Program-made: the position numbers and the translations under genes
The notes under the pieces: model-generated
Databases searched by the model: none
Seen by the model: the letters and a program-made list of their open reading frames with translations, nothing else
Told to the model about the DNA's origin: nothing
NCBI RefSeq assembly: GCF_014640435.1
Contig: NZ_BMGY01000031.1
Coordinates: forward strand, 1-52,364
From: Hymenobacter frigidus
Lineage (GTDB): Bacteria; Bacteroidota; Bacteroidia; Cytophagales; Hymenobacteraceae
Direction: 5' to 3'
DNA length: 52,364 nt
In this document: in pieces, positions 26,740 to 32,173 of the stretch
Layout of the letters: every line of letters begins with the position of its first letter
How positions within the stretch are numbered: the stretch's first letter is position 1

Positions 26740-27765
26740 CCTTGCCCGAGGGGGGGCTTCGGAGACTCGTCTGCTTCACCCTGACCATCACGCCGTGCTA
26801 GTACTTGGTGTCAGTATGAAGTACAGACGTTCTAGCAGCTGCCCCCCCTACCCCCCCATAGAGGAGGTGTGCTACGAACAGTGTTCATCTGCCGCTGGCT
26901 CATCTGAGCACAAGGGGACTTTTCGAAGCGTCTTAAGCAACTGCTCGGGGTTGTTGTCCAGTACAAAACCCAGCAAAAAAACCAGAATACTGCTACGAGA
27001 AGAGCACTTTCATCTAGGAAGCACCGCCACTGTGACAAAATGCACCACAGCAGCTTCAGAAGGAGTCGAGCGTGGATTGCAAAAATCGAGCCAGAACTCA
27101 GATTTGACAGGTGGATTTCACAGAAATCTGCGGAGTCGACTCCTACATTTTCAAGGTGCCACTAAGCGCGCGTGCAAGACGGGTACCCGTTTCAGAGCAG
27201 AAACTCACACTTCGGCTACGGTTCATGCCAACGTGTCACAAGATTCAATACATCGCTACCGTGGAGTTGAAGCAAAGGCACTTACACGCTCCTCTAGATT
27301 AACCGTAGCGGTATTGTAGACCACAAGAGTCTCTGTGCGTCCACTTACTAAATTTCAACGACCCGCGCAGAGGTCATCGTAGCGATGTACCTGGCGTGTA
27401 CAACACAGCAATGCAGCTTTTGACTCGTGGGGAGGCATGCTCAGCAGAAAAAATTCCGAGAAAAATTCCGGACATCGCTAGTGAGACCAGGAGGTAACAC
27501 GAGAAGCTACCCCGCAGGTACCTCCCAAGTGACCCACCCCCCCTTGTACGGAGATGTGCTTCTCACTTTTTCCTAGGAGTGGAAGCGCTGTAGCACATAA
27601 ACGCTGCTGAGTTAAACGCTCGGAGTTTATGCAGCGGCCTTCTCAAGCTCTTCTGGAACTCGTGAGAAGCAGATTTCAGCGTTCTGTTACCACGATTTCA
27701 ACCACCATTCACTGTACCACTTTTTCAACATCACTCATTCTCCAACTCAAACCCCAGTTCACACC
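26740..27765. other. 1-kb noncoding region rich in palindromes and homopolymer tracts
   Basis: No open frame here looks like a protein; a 174-codon frame (26795-27319) has low-complexity, improbable composition. The stretch is dense in dyads: GGAGTCGACTCC (27132-27143) with a half copy at 27062, GATTTC/GAAATC (27114-27128), ACGGGTACCCGT (27179-27190), GGAGGTA/TACCTCC (27490-27525), and nested hairpins at 27557-27671. It has four 7-nt G or C runs (26750, 26842, 26851, 27537) and a tandem pair of AAAAATTCCG (27449 and 27461). This could be an oriT or oriV, a promoter-regulatory complex or an RNA gene. Confidence 0.6.
27557..27671. ncRNA. Candidate structured noncoding RNA upstream of DUF3871 gene
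   Basis: Perfect 10-bp outer arms TGCTTCTCAC (27557-27566) and GTGAGAAGCA (27662-27671) enclose 95 nt. Inside them is a two-part hairpin: CGCTGC (27602-27607) with GCAGCG (27631-27636), then TAAAC with GTTTA closing a 7-nt loop. The layout of closing arms around internal hairpins recalls retron ncRNAs, but no reverse transcriptase is present. It ends 94 bp before the DUF3871 start, so it could equally be part of that mRNA leader or a DNA cruciform. Strand is unknown. Confidence 0.4.
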
Positions 27766-28809
27766 ATGGAAAACTCATTGATGATTCGGCCTAGCGCCGA
27801 CTTGGTTCATGCGAACCACCTGCACATTGTACGAGATGCCGACCCGCAAGAGTCGGCATCTTTCGTTTACGAGGAAGTCTTACAGTCCACATCGCGAGCG
27901 TTCATCGAGGCGAACACGCTTGCCGTGGGATTCTCAGAACTCCGGCACGAACACATCATACCCGTGTTCGTCAAGGACAACGAGCCGCTGATTTCGCAGG
28001 CAGACTTCATTCAGGTAACAGCGGAAGCCGTGCGCGACGTGTTCCGCGGCGAGCAGATTCTCACTCCGCAAATACGTTGTTCCCACGCTATAAAAGGTCG
28101 CGTTCCTGAGGCAAAGGACAAGCCAGCGGCCCAACTGCAGGATTGGGAGCGAACGTTGTACTACGAACGCATGATGTTCTGCATCGAGATTCCGACGCTT
28201 TTCGAGCAAGTCGGCGGAAACCAGCTCACCCTAGTAGTAGGCGGGGTCAAGTCGTTCAACCTAGATAACCTCTGGAATAAGAAGGGCAGTCCTGAGCACT
28301 TCAAGGTTTTCGTCGGTTTCAAGAACATGGTCTGCACGAACCTTTGCGTGCGAACCGACGGTCTGCTAGGTGATTTTCGCGTCAGCAGTCTTGAACAGCT
28401 CCGCCAAGGGGTTCTGCAACTGCTACGTTCGTACGACGAGCACCGGCATTTGCGCCAATTGGAAGCGCTTACCCGCTACTCGCTCACCGAGCACCAGTTC
28501 GCGCAGCTCATTGGGCGCTGCCGCATGTACCAGCACCTACCCACAGCAGCCAAACAGCGCATTCCAGCGCTGCTCTACGGCGACCAGCAACTCGGCACCG
28601 TGGTCAGAGACTACTACCGGGACGAGAACTTCTGCCGCGACAACGACGGCAGCATTAACCTGTGGAAATTTTACAACCTCTTTACTGAGGCTAACAAGAG
28701 CTCGTACATCGACACCTTCCTGCCGAAATCCATCAACGCACTCGATTTCACCTTTCAGGTGCAGGATGCCCTTGACGGTAACAACGCTCGGAATTGGTAC
28801 TTGAGCTGA
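27766..28809 (+). CDS. DUF3871 domain-containing protein
   Basis: This 347-residue protein fits the DUF3871 family, found in Bacteroidota and often on mobile elements. Recognisable segments are HEHIIPVFVKDNEPLIS, SHAIKGRVPEAKDKPA, TLYYERMMFCIEIP, VGGVKSFNLDNLW, KVFVGFKNMVCTNLCV and NLFTEANKSSYIDTFLP. No catalytic motif or signal peptide is evident, so it is cytoplasmic and of unknown function. The conserved core loosely resembles DUF932 plasmid/phage proteins, which is only an impression. It lies alone between the palindrome-rich region and a strong terminator, and near an XRE regulator of opposite direction. Confidence 0.87.
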   Translation: MENSLMIRPSADLVHANHLHIVRDADPQESASFVYEEVLQSTSRAFIEANTLAVGFSELRHEHIIPVFVKDNEPLISQADFIQVTAEAVRDVFRGEQILTPQIRCSHAIKGRVPEAKDKPAAQLQDWERTLYYERMMFCIEIPTLFEQVGGNQLTLVVGGVKSFNLDNLWNKKGSPEHFKVFVGFKNMVCTNLCVRTDGLLGDFRVSSLEQLRQGVLQLLRSYDEHRHLRQLEALTRYSLTEHQFAQLIGRCRMYQHLPTAAKQRIPALLYGDQQLGTVVRDYYRDENFCRDNDGSINLWKFYNLFTEANKSSYIDTFLPKSINALDFTFQVQDALDGNNARNWYLS

Positions 28810-28827
28810 CAAGCACAGGCTACTTGG

Positions 28828-28857
28828 AACCCGCTCCGGTACTCACTGGAGCGGGTT
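28828..28857. terminator. Bidirectional terminator after DUF3871 gene
   Basis: AACCCGCTCC (28828-28837) and GGAGCGGGTT (28848-28857) form a perfect 10-bp GC-rich stem around a 10-nt loop, followed by a short T run. It separates the convergent DUF3871 and XRE genes. Confidence 0.85.
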
Positions 28858-28859
28858 TC

Positions 28860-29105
28860 TCAGTCGGCTTTCTCTATGCCAGGACAATTAACCAGTTCGG
28901 GTAGCGGTATTTCCAGTGCCTTTGTCAGCGACAGCAACACGTCAATGGTGGCTGCCATCCGTGCCGTCTCGATGCGGTGAACCGTCATTTTGTCGATGTT
29001 GGCGTGGTCCGCGAGTTCCTGTTGGCTCCATCCTCGGTCGCTGCGCAATTGGCGAAGGTGCTTGCCGAAAACATGAACGCCAACCGGGTTTTTCACAGTT
29101 GGCAA
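28860..29105 (-). CDS. XRE-family helix-turn-helix regulator
   Basis: This is an ~81-residue single-domain Cro/C1-type DNA-binding protein. The HTH spans about residues 15-70, with LRQLRSDRGWSQQELADHAN and KMTVHRIETARM. No effector domain is present. The start is uncertain: TTG 29105 or GTG 29096; neither is an ATG. It diverges from the secreted-protein gene at 29260 and is separated from DUF3871 by a terminator. It is the only small regulator in the island and may control excision or cargo expression, by analogy with phage-type repressors. Confidence 0.85.
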   Translation of the reverse strand: MPTVKNPVGVHVFGKHLRQLRSDRGWSQQELADHANIDKMTVHRIETARMAATIDVLLSLTKALEIPLPELVNCPGIEKAD

Positions 29106-29259
29106 GCTCCGACGTCACCTTGGCAACCTTGTATGCGGATACGCCTACTCGGCACGAAAAACCTCTGCTTTTGACAATCAATGCGACACATATGATTTTC
29201 CCTCGGCAGTGACGTACCATTACAGGCAGCTTTCACCACTACCTCACCCTCTCACCAAA

Positions 29260-29826
29260 ATGCAAAAAGTCTTCCTCCTATTCGTCCTCTTCCTCGCTGG
29301 AACCACAACCCGGGCGCAGGAACTGTTCTATCCTGCCAAGTACGCGGTCTACAAAGTCTCGCGCTCCGCCGTGCACGCTGCCGTGAGCAATGGGCGCCCA
29401 ATCTCTAATGAACAGAAATGGAATGTCAAGCTGCTCATGGTAGTCCAGAAAACGAAAAAGTCGGGGGTGTACGAGGCGAAAATTTACAACACGACAGGTG
29501 ACGGACATCACCGCAAGATAACGGGACCACCAGTGTACACAGTGACGCTCTTCGGCAGGGAACCTCGCACAATGAAGTTCGATAACGGAGAGGTTGCAGA
29601 GATTTACTCTGACACAATGTATATGGGGCAACTTGACCCTCCTGAGAATGAAGTCGACGGAACGACATCGCTCACCCCTCGCGTAGCTTGGAGTTCCAAC
29701 GTGGAGGGAAACAAACTCCTCTCCCTTATGTGGCAGAACAGTTCCACTAAGTGCAGTAAGGATAGTCGGCAACACGCGAAGAAATGCAGTCACGTCGTTG
29801 AATTCGACTGCACCCCTGTGGAGTAG
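29260..29826 (+). CDS. Secreted hypothetical protein
   Basis: This is a 188-residue protein with a clear signal peptide (VFLLFVLFLAGTTTRAQ). The mature part contains repeated beta-like segments (PAKYAVYKVSRSAVHAA, VYTVTLFGREPRTMKF) and four cysteines, three in the last ~20 residues (CSKD, CSH, CTP), suggesting disulfides in the periplasm. I recognise no family. I chose ATG 29260 because the upstream extension from 29209 precedes the signal peptide with polar residues. It is the last gene before attR. Confidence 0.7.
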   Translation: MQKVFLLFVLFLAGTTTRAQELFYPAKYAVYKVSRSAVHAAVSNGRPISNEQKWNVKLLMVVQKTKKSGVYEAKIYNTTGDGHHRKITGPPVYTVTLFGREPRTMKFDNGEVAEIYSDTMYMGQLDPPENEVDGTTSLTPRVAWSSNVEGNKLLSLMWQNSSTKCSKDSRQHAKKCSHVVEFDCTPVE

Positions 29827-29988
29827 TTGCAAGAAAAAGCACTAGATGTTGCTGACACCCTTCAACTACATTGCGTGCCCCTCACCCGACAAGGGGGTTC
29901 ACGCGCACCAAACACGGTACTTTCCAAGGGTTTCCACCGTCAACAGCAAACCTGATTCACATTCTCCACCAACACAGCGAAGACGCCT

Positions 29989-30009
29989 GTGTAAACCAAC
30001 GTGTAAACC
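29989..30009 (+). promoter_or_regulatory. Right pair of putative integrase arm-type sites
   Basis: GTGTAAACC occurs at 29989-29997 and 30001-30009, repeating the left-end pair exactly in sequence, 12-bp spacing and orientation. It lies 47 bp inside attR. Confidence 0.7.
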
Positions 30010-30019
30010 AGAAGCAAAA

Positions 30020-30050
30020 AGAGTCAGCCGCCACGCAGGCAACTGACTCT
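30020..30050 (-). terminator. Element-borne terminator for the rebuilt tRNA gene
   Basis: AGAGTCAG (30020-30027) and CTGACTCT (30043-30050) form a perfect 8-bp stem. On the minus strand the hairpin is followed by TTTTTGC. It is directly downstream of the tRNA-Gly 3' end and inside the element, so the element brings its own terminator for the tRNA it completes. Confidence 0.75.
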
Positions 30051-30055
30051 GACTC

Positions 30056-30102
30056 AATGAGCGAGAAACGAGGCTCGAACTCGCGACCCTCAGCTTGGGA
30101 AG
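30056..30102. repeat. attR, 47-bp copy overlapping tRNA-Gly
   Basis: Direct repeat of 14152-14198 with one mismatch. It covers the 3' part of the intact tRNA gene from the anticodon loop to just past the discriminator base. Confidence 0.93.
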
Positions 30103-30132
30103 CTGATGCTCTACCAACTGAGCTACTCTCGC
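30060..30132 (-). tRNA. tRNA-Gly (anticodon CCC)
   Basis: On the minus strand the 73-nt sequence starts GCGAGAGTAGCTCAGTTGG and folds into a full cloverleaf. Acceptor GCGAGAG pairs with TTCTCGC, the D stem is GCTC/GAGC, the anticodon stem TCAGC/GCTGA carries loop TTCCCAA (anticodon CCC), and the T arm is GCGAG/CTCGT around TTCGAGC. Discriminator is U; CCA is not encoded. The gene is intact although its 3' half came from the integrated element. Confidence 0.95.
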
Positions 30133-30238
30133 GGGGTGACTTTGGTGGAACGAAATTACGGCAAAGAACCGGATTCTCAACCGATGCCCAGCCACGGGAT
30201 TCAACCCCGGCTTTAGCGAGCACGTAGTACGCAGTATT

Positions 30239-30508
30239 ATGGCAACTACTCCCCTTCCTCCCGCTACCAACCGCTTGGTCGGCTTACTTCTGATGGTAAG
30301 TGGCGGGCTGCTGGGCTTTGGGCTGCTGCTAAAGCTGGTGGTGGGGACGTACAGTTGGTACACCAACGGCATACAGGCCCCCTCGTTCTTATTACTGTCC
30401 GTGAACTTATTAGGGCTGCTGGCCAGCGGACTGCTCATGCGCTGGGGCCTGCGGATGCGGCGGGGCACCATTGTGTTTCGCGACCCCAATGCCAACGAAA
30501 TACTGTAA
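30239..30508 (+). CDS. Small two-helix membrane protein
   Basis: This is an 89-residue hypothetical protein with two hydrophobic helices (~12-36 and ~49-69) and a polar C-terminus ending DPNANEIL. No family is recognised. It is the first chromosomal gene after the tRNA, 29 bp before the acetyltransferase gene on the same strand. Confidence 0.65.
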   Translation: MATTPLPPATNRLVGLLLMVSGGLLGFGLLLKLVVGTYSWYTNGIQAPSFLLLSVNLLGLLASGLLMRWGLRMRRGTIVFRDPNANEIL

Positions 30509-30537
30509 ATCGGCGTTGGCGGGCCGACCTTTGTGCC

Positions 30538-31083
30538 ATGTCATCTCCCTTGCGTATTTCGTTGGCTAAGGCCAATGCCCCCACTGCTGCTCAGCTTGCC
30601 GATTTGGGTCGGCAAACCTTTCAGGCCACTTTTGCGGCTACCAACACGGCCGCCGACATGGTGGCATATCTGGCCGAGAATTTTGGGCCTGAGATTCAAC
30701 TGGCCGAGTTACAGGACCGGGAAAACACCTTCCTGCTGGCGCACATGCAGAATGAGCTGGTGGGCTACGCCAAGCTGCGCGATAATTCTACGCTGGGACT
30801 ACCCGAGGGCCAGCAGCCGGCCGGCCGGCTGGAAGTGGAGCGCCTCTACGTGCGCGATGACTGGCAGGGCACCGGCCTGGGCGCTGCGCTCATGCGGGGA
30901 ATTTTGGCCCTGGCCGAGCAGCTGCACTGTTCGGCCGTAGTACTGGGCGTGTGGGAAAAGAATGAGCGGGCCCGCGCCTTCTACCAGCGGTTTGGGTTCC
31001 GGGAGATTGGCCAGCACGACTTTCAGCTGGGGCAGGATGTGCAGACCGACTTGATTTTGCGCAAAGGCATGGCGGGACGGTAA
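30538..31083 (+). CDS. GNAT-family N-acetyltransferase
   Basis: This 181-residue protein has the GNAT fold that transfers acetyl from acetyl-CoA to an amine. The acetyl-CoA-binding motif A is VERLYVRDDWQGTGLGAALM (RDDWQGTGLG as the Q/R-x-x-G-x-G/A loop), followed by VWEKNERARAFYQRFGF, typical of motif B. The substrate is unknown. A GACCTTTG element (30526-30533) ends 4 bp before the ATG, so a leaderless transcript is likely. I use ATG 30538; longer in-frame upstream codons overlap the preceding gene. Confidence 0.9.
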   Translation: MSSPLRISLAKANAPTAAQLADLGRQTFQATFAATNTAADMVAYLAENFGPEIQLAELQDRENTFLLAHMQNELVGYAKLRDNSTLGLPEGQQPAGRLEVERLYVRDDWQGTGLGAALMRGILALAEQLHCSAVVLGVWEKNERARAFYQRFGFREIGQHDFQLGQDVQTDLILRKGMAGR

Positions 31084-31100
31084 AACGGCTACTTTTGGAA

Positions 31101-32165
31101 ATGCCTAACCCCGTTGTGCCGTGTCTGCCGAGGAGCTTCCATTACCTGAGCGCTGCGCGCCGCGGCCTGATGGGATTGGCGCTGCTGCTCGCGGCTTGCC
31201 AGCCCAGGCAGAGCGAAACCGACTCGGCCACCACCCCACCGGTGGGGCACTACGAAGGCAGCATCAGCCTGAATGGGCAGCCGGAGGTGCGAGCAGCGCT
31301 CGATATTCGTCACCCCAGAGTTGGCCACTACGAAGCTGAGTTTACGGCCCCGGGAGTCGGCACGCTGGGCTTTGTGGCCGACACCATTTCTTTCAGCAAC
31401 AACACGCTGCAAATCAAGCGCCCCGCCCGGGCAGGGCAGGTATTGACCCTGACACTGGAAGGCGACTTCCTGCGCGGCACGCTAGCCCTGGATTCGAGCA
31501 AAGCGCAGGCCCTGCTGGTGAAACGGGGCAGCCCCACCCCCAGCACCTACCGCGTAGAGGAGTTGCCGCAGGCCAAGGGCAGCGCCTGGCTATTCGCGCC
31601 CGCCGACACCAGCACCCCAGGCCCGGCCCTGGCGCTGCTGCCAGACCAGGAAACCACCCCGGCAGCAGCCATTTGGGCCGATGCGTTGGCGCGAGAAGGT
31701 ATTATCGTATTGCTCCTGCCCGCCGTCGATTCGGTGACGGGGCCAGCGGAAACGGTGCGGCTGTCGCAGGCCTTAAAAATCCTGCACGGCACAGCTGGGG
31801 CCGACTCTGCTACCATCGGAGCCTGGGCAGTTGGGGCGCGGGCCGCACTGCTCGCGCACCTGCTGGTTGATGATACCAGCTTACGGATGAATTTTCTAAT
31901 CGCTCAAAACGCGCCGGTTTCCACCACGGACCGGGCCGCGTGGCGCGAACTGCGCAAGCGAAAACTCCCTGTACTTGGCTTGTATGGCGGCTTAGGGGCC
32001 AATCAGCAGGCGGCTGCCATGCGCCAGGCGCTGGGCGGCCGGCGTGGCAACGCCGTGCGCGCCTACCGCGCCGGGCGCCCAGACTTGCTGGTGGCGGGCG
32101 GCCTGAGCCCGCGGTTCGGAACGGGCCTGCCGGCCGACGTGGTGGAGTGGCTGCGGAGCCGCTAA
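31101..32165 (+). CDS. Lipoprotein with alpha/beta-hydrolase-like C-terminal domain
   Basis: This is a 354-residue protein with a lipoprotein signal (LMGLALLLAAC). After a ~130-residue beta-rich N-domain of the kind preceding some secreted hydrolases, the rest looks like a degenerate alpha/beta-hydrolase: GIIVLLLPAVDSVTG, ATIGAWAVGARAAL at the nucleophile-elbow position, and KRKLPVLGLYGGLGANQQ. The elbow reads GAWAVG, without the usual Ser, so it may be inactive. The -7-like TACTTTTG (31090-31097) ends 3 bp before the ATG, again suggesting a leaderless mRNA. It converges with the radical SAM gene. Confidence 0.7.
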   Translation: MPNPVVPCLPRSFHYLSAARRGLMGLALLLAACQPRQSETDSATTPPVGHYEGSISLNGQPEVRAALDIRHPRVGHYEAEFTAPGVGTLGFVADTISFSNNTLQIKRPARAGQVLTLTLEGDFLRGTLALDSSKAQALLVKRGSPTPSTYRVEELPQAKGSAWLFAPADTSTPGPALALLPDQETTPAAAIWADALAREGIIVLLLPAVDSVTGPAETVRLSQALKILHGTAGADSATIGAWAVGARAALLAHLLVDDTSLRMNFLIAQNAPVSTTDRAAWRELRKRKLPVLGLYGGLGANQQAAAMRQALGGRRGNAVRAYRAGRPDLLVAGGLSPRFGTGLPADVVEWLRSR

Positions 32166-32173
32166 CCCCGCGG

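Larger units (their letters stand above)
14152..30102. mobile_element. Integrative defence island in tRNA-Gly
   Basis: A 16-kb element is bounded by 47-bp direct repeats that are the 3' part of tRNA-Gly(CCC), with a tyrosine integrase just inside the left end. Cargo includes an IetS/IetA-like pair, type I hsdMSR, an L,D-transpeptidase-like lipoprotein, a DUF3871 protein, an XRE regulator and a secreted protein. Base composition and codon use are more AT-rich than the flanks, especially in the subtilase gene. No relaxase, coupling protein, conjugation genes, phage structural genes or replication initiator are visible, so it is an integrative, perhaps trans-mobilised, island. Confidence 0.88.

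Noticed and set aside
26795..27319. 174-codon frame between hsdR and DUF3871
   Set aside because: Ser/Thr-rich improbable protein crossing palindromes; better explained as noncoding.
27557..27671. Retron ncRNA
   Set aside because: The layout of closing inverted repeats fits, but there is no reverse transcriptase in the window.
14152..30102. Prophage or integrative conjugative element
   Set aside because: No structural, lysis, relaxase, coupling or conjugation genes were found; integrase plus cargo only.
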